A stretch of DNA of 64,000 nt from Vibrio splendidus (GTDB taxonomy: Bacteria > Pseudomonadota > Gammaproteobacteria > Enterobacterales > Vibrionaceae), in the NCBI RefSeq assembly GCF_002873455.1, contig NZ_MCUN01000004.1, positions 62,001-126,000 of the forward strand. Direction: 5' to 3'. The position numbers were made by a program, and so were the translations under genes. Of the stretch, positions 21,435 to 31,604 are shown in pieces (position 1 is the stretch's first letter; each line of letters opens with the position of its first letter). Under the pieces are notes generated by a model that was given only the letters and a program-made list of their open reading frames with translations, ran no database searches and was not told where the DNA came from.

Positions 21435-22771
21435 TGAAAATAAATAAAAAACTACTCTTCTTTCCAGCGCTTGCGGTTGGTGTCATTGGCCTTGTGGTTG
21501 CAATTAACTTTAAGCCGGATCTTCCAACCAAGCCTGCGGGTGATAGAGCTCGCTTAGTTGATACAGTAAGCCTAGAGCAACAACTGATAGCACCGTTAGC
21601 GGTTGGCTTTGGCAAAGTGGTGCCGAAAGTCGAATGGAAAGCGATTGCCGAGGTGACAGGACAGATCGTTTATCGTCATCCGGATCTTGAGAAAGGTCAG
21701 GTGATCCCTGCGGGAACGGTCGTGCTCAAGGTTGATCCATTGGATTACGAATTGAAGCTGATACAAGCAGAGGCCGATCTTAAATCAAGCCAAACCTCAT
21801 TAGCGAAATTGAACCAAGAAGAAGACAACCTGAATCAAACTCTTAAGATCGAAAAGAATCGCTTGGTGATCAGTAATAAAGAGCTACAACGTAAACAGGA
21901 TCTGCGTAAGAAAGGACTGACTTCTCAATCTGATGTCGATCTACAACAACAAAGTGCCTTGTCTCAGCAGAAGCTAGTGCTGGACATCGCTAACCAAATC
22001 GCGTTAATGCCAGATGAAAAACGTGTTGCGGAAGCGGTGATTAAGGTCAATGTATCTAAAGTGAAAGAGGCGCAACGCTCTCTCGATAAGACCACCATCA
22101 TTTTGCCAAGAGCGATGCGAATCGCTCAGGTTGATATCGAACAAAATCAAGTGGTTAATCTTCAGCAAGAGATGTTTATTGCTCACGGGATTAATGTCAT
22201 GGAAGTGGAGGCGCAACTTTCTATTCACGATATGCAAACTTTAGCCTCTAGTTTTAACCAATTCCCTCGAGATGCTGCAGGAATCCCTAACCCTTATGAA
22301 GCCCCGATCAAAGCAAGCATTCAACTAAGCAGCGGTAACTTGAACCTTAACTGGCCTGCGAAAGTAGCAAGAATCAGCGAGACGGTTGATGAAAACCAAG
22401 CGACGGCGGGGATTATTCTTGAAATCGCTCAAGACTACTCACAATTACAGCCAAGCAATGCGACCCCTTTGGTCAACGGCATGTTTGTAAAAGCTGAGAT
22501 TGAGGGTGTCGCAAATCTAAGTTGGGTGGTTCCAGAACGAGCACTACACGGTGACAAGGTTTACTTGATGGATGACAATCAACGCTTGCAAGTAGTGAAT
22601 GTTGAAGTGCTTTATCGCAGAGACAATCAAGTAGTTGTGAGTGGTGAGCTACAAACCGGAGACAAACTGGTTCTTAATGATGTTCTGCCAGCAATTGAAG
22701 GCATGTTACTGAAAGAGTCAAACTCTGAAGAGGTTAAGCTTGAATCTAATACTCAGGAGAGTGCGTCATGA
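21434..22771 (+). CDS. RND efflux periplasmic adaptor (membrane fusion protein)
   Basis: A 445-residue HlyD-type adaptor that links an inner-membrane RND pump to an outer-membrane channel. The N-terminus is a single hydrophobic anchor or signal (FFPALAVGVIGLVVAI). A barrel-sandwich half, TGQIVYRHPDLEKGQVIPAGTVVLKVD, follows near residue 75. A long coiled-coil hairpin spans about 105-235, and a beta-barrel domain closes the protein. It overlaps the tetR stop and the pump start (ATGA). No outer-membrane factor gene is nearby, so a TolC-type channel is presumably shared. Confidence 0.9.
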   Translation: MKINKKLLFFPALAVGVIGLVVAINFKPDLPTKPAGDRARLVDTVSLEQQLIAPLAVGFGKVVPKVEWKAIAEVTGQIVYRHPDLEKGQVIPAGTVVLKVDPLDYELKLIQAEADLKSSQTSLAKLNQEEDNLNQTLKIEKNRLVISNKELQRKQDLRKKGLTSQSDVDLQQQSALSQQKLVLDIANQIALMPDEKRVAEAVIKVNVSKVKEAQRSLDKTTIILPRAMRIAQVDIEQNQVVNLQQEMFIAHGINVMEVEAQLSIHDMQTLASSFNQFPRDAAGIPNPYEAPIKASIQLSSGNLNLNWPAKVARISETVDENQATAGIILEIAQDYSQLQPSNATPLVNGMFVKAEIEGVANLSWVVPERALHGDKVYLMDDNQRLQVVNVEVLYRRDNQVVVSGELQTGDKLVLNDVLPAIEGMLLKESNSEEVKLESNTQESAS

Positions 22772-25700
22772 TCAAGTTCTTTTCTAGGCACCCAACAGCT
22801 GCAAACTTGTTGATGCTTGGGTTGTTGATCATGGGTATCAGTTCATTATCAACCATCAAGCGTGAAACCTTCCCCGCTTATGATCCGCCTTACATCATGG
22901 CTGCCATCGTTTATCCCGGTGCTTCTCCACAAGAAGTGGAGGAGAGCTTATGTGTGCGAATGGAAGACGCGGTAGACGGCTTAGCTAACATTGAAGAAAC
23001 TCAGTGTGAGGCCATCGAAGGTAGCGCACGTCTAATCCTGAAGTTGAATGAGAAAGCGGATATTGGCCGAATGCTGGTGGACGTACAAACTCAGATCAAT
23101 TCGATCAATGATTTCCCAACTGAGATTGAATCGCCTGTTGTTCAAGAACTGGATTGGAATGAACCGGTTGTTGATATCGCCATCACAGCAGAAACGTCGT
23201 GGCCTGAACTCAAGGCTTACGCTGAGGACCTCAAACGTATCATGAAGCTTGATTATGATGTTTCATTGGTCGATGTCAGCGGCTTCTCGGATCATCAATA
23301 TCGTGTTGAACTGGATACCCAAGCCATTCGCCAGCTGGGCTTGAGCGTCGGTGATATCGCAGACCAGATTGGCCGTCAGAATGTAAAATTGCCAAGCGGT
23401 AACGTTGAAACACCAGACAAGAATTTTTTGATTCGTTTTGACGAGAGACGAATTACGCCCGTTGAGCTAGAAAGTATCGTGGTTGGATCTGCGCCGAATG
23501 GCTCAGTGATCCGTTTGAGGGATATTGCCAAGATAACCGATCGCTTTGAACTGGATGAACAGAAGGTTCTATTTGATGGGAAGCCATCGGCTCTGTTGAA
23601 GATCAGTAAAAACAAAGAAGATGATGCGCTGCGAATTAAGGAGAACGTCACACGATTCGTTGAAGATCAGAGTGCGATTGCCCCTGATGGTGTGACGCTA
23701 CAAATGACCAATGATCTCTCTTCGGTATTGTGGGATCGCCTTACCATGATGGTACGCAACGGCTGGCAAGGTATTGTGTTGGTGTTTGCCACCATGTGGT
23801 TGTTCTTCAGTTTACGATATTCATTCTGGGTTGCGGCAGGTTTGCCGGTAGCCTTCCTTGGTGGCTTGTTCTTAATGGCTAACTTGGGCTTGTCGATCAA
23901 CATTATGTCACTGGTCGGTTTATTAATGGCGATTGGTATCATGATGGATGACGCCATCGTGATAGCTGAATCGATAGCCTCCCACTTGGATCGGGGGCAA
24001 AACGTTGATGATGCGGTTTACAACGGCGTTAAGAAAGTGCTTCCCGGAGTACTGTCTTCTTTCTTAACTACGGTCTGTATTTTTGGTAGCTTACTGTTTC
24101 TTGATGGGGAAATGGGCGCGGTGCTGAAAGCGGTGCCTCAGGTACTTATTTTAGTGCTGTCTCTGAGCTTAATCGAAGCTTTCCTTATTTTGCCTAATCA
24201 TTTGTCTCATTCATTACACAAAGAAAAGAATGACAAGCCAGCGCTGCGTTTTAAGGTGGTGTTGCTTGAGAAGTTTGAGAACTTCCGTAATACCACTTTG
24301 ATGAACATGGTTGAGAAAGTCGTGACATTCCGCTACGCCTTTATGGGGGGAGTACTGACCCTGTTGTTGCTTTCGGTAGCCTTGATCGCTGGTGGCGTTG
24401 TTAAGTTCCAACCTTTCCCTGAGCTGGATGGCGATATTGCCGAGGCGCGTATCATTCTTCCTCCGGGCGCGTCATTGTCTCAAACGGAGAGAGTCGTCGA
24501 CAAAATAGTCGCGTCTGCTGAACGTTTGAATGAGCAGTGGAGTGAAGATGTTGAGGGCGGTAATAAATTGGTTGAGCATATCACTAGCCAGTTTAATGCC
24601 AATGCAGACGCCAATGAATCAGGCCCGCATTTAGCCACGGTGCGTTTAGACTTACGCGGCGCTGAGAGTCGCAATACCGTTATCGATGATTTCATTGATG
24701 CATGGCGAGAAGACATTGGTGATCTTGCAGATCCTATTTCATTAGTCTTCAAGCAGCCAACCATGGGGCCGGGCGGCCGCGCTATCGAGATCCGCGCCAA
24801 GCATGATGATCTTGCAGCGTTGAAATCGGCATCTTTGGATATTCAGGAATACCTCAATCAGTTTGATGGAGTGCATGGTGTTTTAGATGACATGCGCATG
24901 GGGAAAGAAGAGATCTTAGTTAAGCTACGCCCAGGAGCGGAAACCTACAACGTGAATGGACAGATGATTGCTTCTCAGTTGCGTGCTGCATTCTTCGGTC
25001 AGACAGCAGATGAAATCCAAATTGGGGTTGAGAACATCTCGATTGAGGTGCGCCTTAATAAAGAGCAAGCGGGAGACGTACAGCAGCTTGCTAACTTCCC
25101 GATAATTACCGCAGATGGCAGTCAGATCCCGCTAGCAACGTTGGCGACGTTAGATTTTCAACGTAACTACGTGCGTATCCAGCGTATTGATGGGCTGAGA
25201 ACGATCAGTATTTTTGGTGATGTTGATAATAAGAAGGCGAGCTCATCAGCTATTTTGGCTCAGTTCCAAAAAGATGAAGCAGCCAAGCTTATTCAGAAAT
25301 ATCCGGGCTTACGCTTTGATTTCGAAGGGGAAGCTAAAGATGCGGCTAAGACCGGATACTCGATGGGTAAAGGGTTCTTGCTGGGGTTATTCGGCGTGTT
25401 TGCCATTCTTAGCTATCAATTCAGAAGCTACTTAGAACCCGTGGTTGTGATGCTAGCCATTCCACTCGCTTTTATTGGTGTAGTCGTTGGGCACTGGATA
25501 CTTGGGCACTCTTTAAGTATGCCAAGCATGATGGGCTTTGTGTCGCTTGCCGGTATTGTGGTCAACGATTCCATCTTGTTGGTGCAGTACATTCGTCACC
25601 ATGTCGATGAGGGAGACAGCGTACATGACTCGGTGGTGAAAGCGAGTCACGAGCGTTTCCGAGCTGTATTCCTGACTTCAATGACGACCGCAGCTGGTTT

Positions 25701-25875
25701 GCTCCCGCTGTTGACTGAAACCAGCTTGCAGGCTCAGGTTATTCAACCTCTGGTTATTTCGATCGTGTTTGGCATATTTGCCTCGACCTTATTGGTGCTG
25801 TTTATGATCCCTGCGGCCTACGCGATACTGGCGGACTTTGGTTTGGTGAAAAAACATGAGCCATTAGCGCTATAA
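22768..25875 (+). CDS. RND efflux pump inner-membrane transporter
   Basis: A 1,035-residue AcrB/MexB-superfamily transporter with the twelve-helix arrangement and two large periplasmic loops. The proton-relay aspartates lie in GIMMDDAIVIAESIA near residue 390, and the second half begins near 530. The N-terminal helix MIKFFSRHPTAANLLMLGLL is typical of the less-studied pump group found with HlyD adaptors in Vibrio (VexA-H relatives), but I cannot assign a specific one. It is co-translated with the adaptor. Confidence 0.93.
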   Translation: MIKFFSRHPTAANLLMLGLLIMGISSLSTIKRETFPAYDPPYIMAAIVYPGASPQEVEESLCVRMEDAVDGLANIEETQCEAIEGSARLILKLNEKADIGRMLVDVQTQINSINDFPTEIESPVVQELDWNEPVVDIAITAETSWPELKAYAEDLKRIMKLDYDVSLVDVSGFSDHQYRVELDTQAIRQLGLSVGDIADQIGRQNVKLPSGNVETPDKNFLIRFDERRITPVELESIVVGSAPNGSVIRLRDIAKITDRFELDEQKVLFDGKPSALLKISKNKEDDALRIKENVTRFVEDQSAIAPDGVTLQMTNDLSSVLWDRLTMMVRNGWQGIVLVFATMWLFFSLRYSFWVAAGLPVAFLGGLFLMANLGLSINIMSLVGLLMAIGIMMDDAIVIAESIASHLDRGQNVDDAVYNGVKKVLPGVLSSFLTTVCIFGSLLFLDGEMGAVLKAVPQVLILVLSLSLIEAFLILPNHLSHSLHKEKNDKPALRFKVVLLEKFENFRNTTLMNMVEKVVTFRYAFMGGVLTLLLLSVALIAGGVVKFQPFPELDGDIAEARIILPPGASLSQTERVVDKIVASAERLNEQWSEDVEGGNKLVEHITSQFNANADANESGPHLATVRLDLRGAESRNTVIDDFIDAWREDIGDLADPISLVFKQPTMGPGGRAIEIRAKHDDLAALKSASLDIQEYLNQFDGVHGVLDDMRMGKEEILVKLRPGAETYNVNGQMIASQLRAAFFGQTADEIQIGVENISIEVRLNKEQAGDVQQLANFPIITADGSQIPLATLATLDFQRNYVRIQRIDGLRTISIFGDVDNKKASSSAILAQFQKDEAAKLIQKYPGLRFDFEGEAKDAAKTGYSMGKGFLLGLFGVFAILSYQFRSYLEPVVVMLAIPLAFIGVVVGHWILGHSLSMPSMMGFVSLAGIVVNDSILLVQYIRHHVDEGDSVHDSVVKASHERFRAVFLTSMTTAAGLLPLLTETSLQAQVIQPLVISIVFGIFASTLLVLFMIPAAYAILADFGLVKKHEPLAL

Positions 25876-25881
25876 CCTTTA

Positions 25882-25919
25882 GCACTATTATCATTAGCGA
25901 GCACTATTATCATTAGCGA
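25882..25919 (+). repeat. 19-bp tandem repeat, two copies
   Basis: The unit GCACTATTATCATTAGCGA occurs twice in direct succession just after the RND pump stop codon, with a partial third relative on each side. Function unknown; probably replication slippage in intergenic DNA. Confidence 0.8.
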
Positions 25920-25988
25920 ACGCTATAGCCATTAACACGATAGAAGTAGCGTTTGCTTGCTTATATAAAGAAGTAAAAACATAGAAGA

Positions 25989-26017
25989 ATAAAGCGGCCT
26001 TGAGTCGCTTTATTTTT
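25989..26017 (+). terminator. Rho-independent terminator of the RND operon
   Basis: The stem ATAAAGCG / CGCTTTAT is followed by T residues, in the 290-bp spacer between the pump and the PAP2 gene. Confidence 0.65.
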
Positions 26018-26166
26018 ATCAGCAGTTTCTAGGCCCCCATCAGCTTGCTAGTGAAAGCGGTCAATTCGCCTCAAAATTCATTTTAGTTCATTCAAAACGT
26101 CACTTAACTGTCATTTCAGGGGCATAACTTGAGCCTTAACTGAATAAGGATTGTTAAGGAGATTGT

Positions 26167-26691
26167 ATGCGTACTATCGAACCTATTGTCCGCTGGGATG
26201 TGGCATTTTCTGTTTTTTGTTTAAAGAACCGTTATAGCGGACAACAGGCGACACTCAGTAAGGCGGTGTCTCATACTGGAGATGGACACCTTTACGTTTT
26301 GATTGCTTTGGTTGCACTACTGGTTGACAGTTACACCGGACGAGACTTTCTTTTGGTGGGCTTAACTGCCTTTGCAATCGAGTTACCTATTTACTGGTTT
26401 TCCAAAAATACCCTCAAACGTCGCAGACCCGCTGAATTCTCTTCATTGCTTTATTCCCATATCGTGCCATCCGATAAATACAGCCTACCTTCTGGGCATT
26501 CGGCTGCGGCTTTTGTCATGGCGACCTTAATCGGACATTTCTATCCAAGCTTGTATCTCTTTAGTTTGATTTGGGCAGCAGCGATTGCGGGATCGCGAAT
26601 CTTACTTGGTGTGCACTTTTTAACGGATGTGCTAATTGGCGCAGCCTTGGGGATTGCTTGTACTAGCCTAGCCATTAACTTCATTTTGTAA
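26167..26691 (+). CDS. PAP2-family membrane phosphatase
   Basis: A 174-residue type 2 phosphatidic acid phosphatase with several hydrophobic segments. The three catalytic motifs are present: KRRRPAEF (K...RP) near residue 95, LPSGHSAAAF near 110, and SRILLGVHFLTDVLIG near 145. Such enzymes remove phosphate from lipids such as undecaprenyl or phosphatidylglycerol phosphate. It is followed after 51 bp by a glycosyltransferase gene on the same strand, so both may act in envelope lipid or glycan work. Confidence 0.9.
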   Translation: MRTIEPIVRWDVAFSVFCLKNRYSGQQATLSKAVSHTGDGHLYVLIALVALLVDSYTGRDFLLVGLTAFAIELPIYWFSKNTLKRRRPAEFSSLLYSHIVPSDKYSLPSGHSAAAFVMATLIGHFYPSLYLFSLIWAAAIAGSRILLGVHFLTDVLIGAALGIACTSLAINFIL

Positions 26692-26742
26692 TCACTTTTG
26701 TCAGTCGTTGCCGAGCTTAAGCTCAAACCTAAAGGAACACCC

Positions 26743-27828
26743 ATGAAAATATTATATGGCGTACAAGGCACAGGGAATGGACACATCGCTCGTGCAAGAG
26801 CAATGGCGGTGGCTTTTCGCCAACAAAATATCGATGTCGATTTTCTGTTCTCTGGGCGAGACGAGAGCAAGTACTTCTCAATGGAAGCGTTTGGCAACTA
26901 TCAGACCCGCAGCGGCTTAACCTTTTACAGTGAGCAGGGGCAAGTTAAGTACGGTAAAACATTCATCAAGAATAATATCTGGCGATTTATGCGTGAAATT
27001 AACCAGATCGATCTGACGCCTTATGATTTAGTGCTTAACGACTTTGAACCTGTGACTGCATGGGCGGCTAAGAGACAGGGTGTACCATGTATTGGGATAA
27101 GCCACCAGAATGCGTTCCGCTACGATGTGCCTAAAGAAGGAGGAAACTGGATTGAACATTCGGTGATTCAGTACTTCGCCCCGACAGAGCTCGCCATTGG
27201 TTTGCATTGGTATCACTTCGAGCAACCGATATTGCCACCTATTGTTCATACACCTAACGTTCATACGCCTATCGTTAACACTCTTGTTGGTGATGAGCGC
27301 GCTAAAGCAGCACAAGATTTCACTTTGGTCTATTTGCCGTTTGAGGATCTTGAATCGATATCAGAGTTGTTGATGAAGTTTGTTTCGCACAACTTTGTCT
27401 GCTATCACCCGAATGTCATTGAGCACAGTCGGGTCGAAAATATTGAGTTCAAACCACTCAGTCATGCCGGCTTCCAATTCGACTTAAATCAGTGTTCTGG
27501 TGTGGTGGCTAATGGTGGTTTTGAATTACCATCAGAAGCCCTAACTTTGGGTAAGAAATTGCTTCTCAAACCACTTGAGGGTCAGTTCGAACAACAGAGT
27601 AATGTTGCGACGCTTGAAGCGCTCGGGTTAGCTCAAACCATGAGCTTTTTGGATGCGGCTATCTTGCGTGGTTGGCTTGGTGAAAAGCAGGCAGAAGTGG
27701 TCACTTATCCCGATGTGGCAAGTGCACTTGTTGAGTGGGTTTTAGCCGGTAACTGGTCCAACCAAGATGACTTAAGAAAGCAACTTTGGGACAAGGTGGA
27801 TTTCCCTAGTTATGCATCGCTCACGTAA
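26743..27828 (+). CDS. glycosyltransferase of the MJ1255/GT28-like type
   Basis: A 361-residue GT-B-fold glycosyltransferase relative. The ATG at 26743 is chosen because AAAGGA precedes it and the sequence then begins MKILYGVQGTGNGHIARA, the donor loop of the family; an upstream non-ATG start at 26698 has no support. A second glycine-rich site is seen at VVANGGFELPSEALTLGKKLLLKPL near residue 260, as in MurG and UDP-glycosyltransferases. The donor and acceptor are unknown. Paired with the PAP2 gene. Confidence 0.85.
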   Translation: MKILYGVQGTGNGHIARARAMAVAFRQQNIDVDFLFSGRDESKYFSMEAFGNYQTRSGLTFYSEQGQVKYGKTFIKNNIWRFMREINQIDLTPYDLVLNDFEPVTAWAAKRQGVPCIGISHQNAFRYDVPKEGGNWIEHSVIQYFAPTELAIGLHWYHFEQPILPPIVHTPNVHTPIVNTLVGDERAKAAQDFTLVYLPFEDLESISELLMKFVSHNFVCYHPNVIEHSRVENIEFKPLSHAGFQFDLNQCSGVVANGGFELPSEALTLGKKLLLKPLEGQFEQQSNVATLEALGLAQTMSFLDAAILRGWLGEKQAEVVTYPDVASALVEWVLAGNWSNQDDLRKQLWDKVDFPSYASLT

Positions 27829-28174
27829 CTCATAAGTGTTATTTCTGAATTAACCGGTCAAACAATTCATGGGTTCAATAAATTGTAACAAATGTAACCA
27901 AACGATAGAACAGCTAAATAAGTCGAAATGAAACTCATAAGTGATGTATTTTATGTTTTTTTATAACTCTGTAAACAATTGATTTTTAGACGTTATTTAA
28001 TCATTAAGGTAAAATAAAATTATTCTTTATCAATCTTGTTGGTAGCTCGAGATTTATTGGTTAATAGTAATGGTAATCCGAAAAACATCGGTCTGATAAA
28101 TATAAGAATTAGTGGTTATCTATTCCTATACCATTACCAATTTAACGCTGTCGAACCGACAAGAGGCAACTTGA
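27829..28174. other. AT-rich upstream region of leuO
   Basis: This 346-bp spacer is strongly AT-rich with A/T tracts, which is expected for an H-NS-bound leuO promoter. I see no convincing gene, attenuator or terminator in it. Confidence 0.5.
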
Positions 28175-29134
28175 ATGTTAGAGAAAAAAGACGCAATGAG
28201 TGCTATTGCAAGCTACAGAATGGAAAGCACACTTCGTGGAGTCGACTTAAATCTTTTGACTGTATTTGATGCAGTTATGCAAGAGCAAAACATTACACGT
28301 GCAGCTCATAATCTGGGTATGTCTCAGCCTGCTGTAAGTAACGCTGTTGCTCGTCTAAAAGTGATGTTTAACGACGAACTATTCATGCGTCAAGGTCGTG
28401 GTATTCAACCGACTCAACGTGCTCGTCAGTTGTTTGGTCCAATCCGCCAAGCACTACAGTTAGTACGCAATGAACTGCCAAGTTCTGTGTTCTCTCCAGA
28501 GTCGTCTTCTCGTCTGTTCAAACTTGCAATTTGTAGCCCTTGTGACATGCGTTTTGCACCTAAGATTATGACTACAATTAATGACCAAGCACCTAGCGTT
28601 AAACTGCACATGGATGCTGAATTCGATCGTCAACTTTCTGAGCGTATGCGCTACCAAGAAATCGACTTCGTTATTGATTACGCTCGTTTTGATGAGCAGG
28701 GCTTTTCAAGCACTGAAATCTTCCAAGACGAATTAGTTGTTGTTGCTTCTGCTTCTCACCCACGTATCAACGGTGAAGTTTCAGCGGCAGAGCTGCTTAA
28801 CGAAAAGCACGCAAAATTGTCTCGCATCCATGGTCAACGCAGCTTCTCAGAGCAAGCTTACCGTGACCTAGATTGCACGCCTTTCTACGAAGGTACGAGC
28901 TTAAGCAACGTACTTTACGTTGTTGGTCAATCTGAGCTTGTGACGATTGCACCTCGTTGGATGGTAGAACATGCAGCAAACAAAGAGCAGCTTCAGATTC
29001 TAGATTTCCCATTCGATAATGCGGCGATTTCTGGCTTCCTTAGCTGGCATGAATCAAGTGAAAAGGATAAAGGACACATTTGGTTACGAGATCAGTTAAT
29101 GATGATCTGTGGCGAAGTCGTGGCACTTAACTAG
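28175..29134 (+). CDS. leuO: LysR-family regulator LeuO
   Basis: A LysR-type regulator of 319 residues. The N-terminal winged helix spans residues 20-80 (LRGVDLNLLTVFDAVMQEQNI ... LGMSQPAVSNAVARLK), and two effector-binding lobes follow. The extended N-terminus and the sequence around MRQGRGIQPTQRA match LeuO, a global antagonist of H-NS that in V. cholerae also controls acid resistance, CRISPR-type and biofilm genes. GAGG lies 8 bp before the ATG. It stands between leucine biosynthesis and ilvIH, the conserved leuO neighbourhood. Confidence 0.93.
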   Translation: MLEKKDAMSAIASYRMESTLRGVDLNLLTVFDAVMQEQNITRAAHNLGMSQPAVSNAVARLKVMFNDELFMRQGRGIQPTQRARQLFGPIRQALQLVRNELPSSVFSPESSSRLFKLAICSPCDMRFAPKIMTTINDQAPSVKLHMDAEFDRQLSERMRYQEIDFVIDYARFDEQGFSSTEIFQDELVVVASASHPRINGEVSAAELLNEKHAKLSRIHGQRSFSEQAYRDLDCTPFYEGTSLSNVLYVVGQSELVTIAPRWMVEHAANKEQLQILDFPFDNAAISGFLSWHESSEKDKGHIWLRDQLMMICGEVVALN

Positions 29135-29155
29135 ACACTAATCCCTATGATTTAT

Positions 29156-29191
29156 AAGCCCTAAGCTGGGAGTCTGGCTTAGGGCTTTTTT
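29156..29191 (+). terminator. Rho-independent terminator after leuO
   Basis: The stem AAGCCCTAAGC / GCTTAGGGCTT with a ten-base loop and a T run. Confidence 0.9.
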
Positions 29192-29335
29192 GTACCTGCT
29201 ATTTTTGTTGATAGAAAACTTAGCGTGAGACGTACTATTACTTATAACTTTGAGCTTCGTCAGTTGCCTTTTCTATGATCGGAGGTACACTTGTGCGCTC
29301 AAAAAAGCTTACAGGTGTAAGCCAAAGGTAAAGAG

Positions 29336-31144
29336 ATGGCCAATTTAGATTTTCATATCGTAAAAAGACTTCGTGACCAAATTGCCCAAGGCGGCAACCG
29401 TACAGCTTTGAAGCACAAAGTCGACAATGTATGGCAAGGTATTAGCTGGGAGCAGTTTGGACAGCAGATCGATACGCTTTCGTTAGCACTATTGGCTCAA
29501 GGATTGAGAGTTCAAGATAAGATCGGTATCTTTTCCAACAATATGCCTCAGTGGACTGTTGCAGATTTTGCATCTTTGCAGGCTCGTATAGTCACAGTAC
29601 CGATTTATCCAACCAACACTGCAGCGCAGTCTTCTTACATTATCCAAAATGCGGATGTGAAGATCTTATTCGTTGGTGAGCAAGCTCAGTTTGATGCGGC
29701 GGTTAGCCTTTTTGAAGAGTGTGAACAGCTAGAAGTTGTTGTGGCGATGTCTGATGATATCGATCTGCAAGGACATCGCTTTGCTGTTTCATGGCAGGAC
29801 TTCATGGCTCGTGGCGTTGAAGCTCAACAAGCGGAACTTGACGTTCGCTTAGCTGATGCAAGCATGGATGACTTACTGACCCTTATCTATACCTCTGGTA
29901 CGACAGGCCAACCAAAAGGTGTGATGCTTGATTACACGAATATTGGCTATCAATTAAAAGGTCACGATGAACGTCTTAGCTTAACTCAAGATGACGTATC
30001 ACTGTGTTTTTTACCTTTATCACACGTATTTGAGCGTGCTTGGACTTTTTACGTGCTCTATAAAGGCGCAACCAACTGTTACTTGCAAGACACCATGCAA
30101 GTGCGTGATGCGTTGAGTGATGTTAAACCAACGGTTATGTCTGCTGTTCCTCGTTTCTACGAGAAGATATTCTCTGCTATTCACGAGAAAGTATCTAAAG
30201 CACCGTTTATCCGAAAAGTACTCTTTACTTGGGCCGTGAACATGGGAGCGAAGCTTTCTGTTTGTCACCAAGAAGGTCGCACACCATCATTCATGCTGAA
30301 GAAGAGCCATGCGCTTGCCGATAAACTTGTGCTATCCAAATTGAGAGCACTACTAGGTGGTAACATTAACTTCATGCCATGTGGTGGCGCGAAGCTTGAT
30401 GAAACCATTGGTCGCTTCTTCCACGCGATTGGTATCAACGTAAAACTTGGCTATGGCATGACAGAAACTACGGCGACTGTGTCGTGTTGGGATGACCGCT
30501 GCTTTAACCCTGATTCTATCGGTATGTCGATGCCGGGCGCAGAAGTGAAAATTGGTGCGAAGGACGAGATTCTTGTTCGCGGACCAATGGTAATGCGTGG
30601 CTACTACAAGATGCCTGAAGAAACTGAAAAAACATTTGATGAGCATGGCTTCCTAAAAACGGGTGATGCTGGGCGTTTCGATGAAAATGGTAACCTGTTT
30701 ATTACCGATCGCATCAAAGAATTGATGAAGACATCGGGTGGTAAATACATTGCTCCACAAGTGGTTGAAGGCGCGATTGGTAAAGACCACTTTATTGAAC
30801 AGATAGCTGTTATTGCTGACACGCGCAAATTCGTTTCTGCGCTGATCGTTCCTTGTTATGACTCGCTGGAAGAGTATGCCAAAGAGTTGAATATCAAGTA
30901 TCACGACCGTGTTGAGCTGGTTAAACATCACCAAATCGTCGAGATGCTAGAAAAGCGTGTGAATGACCTACAGAAAGAGTTGGCTAAGTTTGAGCAAGTG
31001 AAGAAATTCAAACTGCTGCCAAAAGCATTCTCTATGGATGATGGCGAACTGACACCGACTCAAAAATTGCGTCGTAAAGTTATCAACGATAAGTATCAAG
31101 ACGAAATCGAAGAAATGTACAATGAAAAGCCTAAAGATAAGTAG
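29336..31144 (+). CDS. long-chain acyl-CoA synthetase (AMP-forming)
   Basis: A 602-residue adenylate-forming enzyme, likely a long-chain fatty acid-CoA ligase of the FAA1 type. The P-loop-like motif is [17 protein letters not shown] near residue 183. Motif [15 protein letters not shown] is near 367, and the hinge [17 protein letters not shown] near 435. The C-terminal lysine-bearing region has [10 protein letters not shown]. It would activate exogenous fatty acids with ATP and CoA. V. cholerae has the same gene between leuO and ilvI. The start is preceded by GGTAAAGAG. Confidence 0.9.
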   Translation: MANLDFHIVKRLRDQIAQGGNRTALKHKVDNVWQGISWEQFGQQIDTLSLALLAQGLRVQDKIGIFSNNMPQWTVADFASLQARIVTVPIYPTNTAAQSSYIIQNADVKILFVGEQAQFDAAVSLFEECEQLEVVVAMSDDIDLQGHRFAVSWQDFMARGVEAQQAELDVRLADASMDDLLTLIYTSGTTGQPKGVMLDYTNIGYQLKGHDERLSLTQDDVSLCFLPLSHVFERAWTFYVLYKGATNCYLQDTMQVRDALSDVKPTVMSAVPRFYEKIFSAIHEKVSKAPFIRKVLFTWAVNMGAKLSVCHQEGRTPSFMLKKSHALADKLVLSKLRALLGGNINFMPCGGAKLDETIGRFFHAIGINVKLGYGMTETTATVSCWDDRCFNPDSIGMSMPGAEVKIGAKDEILVRGPMVMRGYYKMPEETEKTFDEHGFLKTGDAGRFDENGNLFITDRIKELMKTSGGKYIAPQVVEGAIGKDHFIEQIAVIADTRKFVSALIVPCYDSLEEYAKELNIKYHDRVELVKHHQIVEMLEKRVNDLQKELAKFEQVKKFKLLPKAFSMDDGELTPTQKLRRKVINDKYQDEIEEMYNEKPKDK

Positions 31145-31174
31145 TTTTCTGCTTAGATAAATTTTCAGTTGTTT

Positions 31175-31219
31175 AAAAATCCCCCTACGAATGTGATTGC
31201 ATTTTTAGGGGGATTTTTT
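31175..31219 (+). terminator. Rho-independent terminator after the acyl-CoA ligase
   Basis: The arms AAAATCCCCCTA and TAGGGGGATTTTT enclose a 15-base loop. Confidence 0.85.
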
Positions 31220-31604
31220 ATGCCTGCTGACACAGCACAATGTGCGAAAGCGCACACCAATAAGGGTGTGATAAATCGATAAATTGCGATTCATTTGAAT
31301 ATTAAGTTCTTTTTTTTGTGTGCTGATTGGTTTTTAAATCTAACTATTGGGTTTGGTTTGGGTTTTATTTGATGCTTTAAGCTAATAGTTGGTTTTTTGA
31401 CGTAATTGTCGGATAACAGGTGTTAGACCAGATGATAATAAAGCGTTAAAGTTGTTTCGTATTACTGTTTGTTGTTATCACTACAGACAGCCATAGCCGA
31501 AAAAGTGGAAGTATTTCGAATTAGGCTACGAATAAGCCCTAGACTATGAAAAACCAGCCCAACATGTTCACCAAATATGGTTGGAAACTGGTGAGGAGAG
31601 CAAT
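31220..31604. other. upstream region of ilvIH
   Basis: AT-rich spacer that should hold the ilvIH promoter and any Lrp or LeuO sites. I looked for a leader peptide rich in Ile, Val or Leu codons and a terminator ahead of ilvI and did not find a convincing one. Confidence 0.5.

Noticed and set aside
28036..28269. A separate small gene upstream of leuO
   Set aside because: It overlaps the leuO start in another frame and has no ribosome binding site; it is a shadow of the AT-rich leader and the leuO 5' end.
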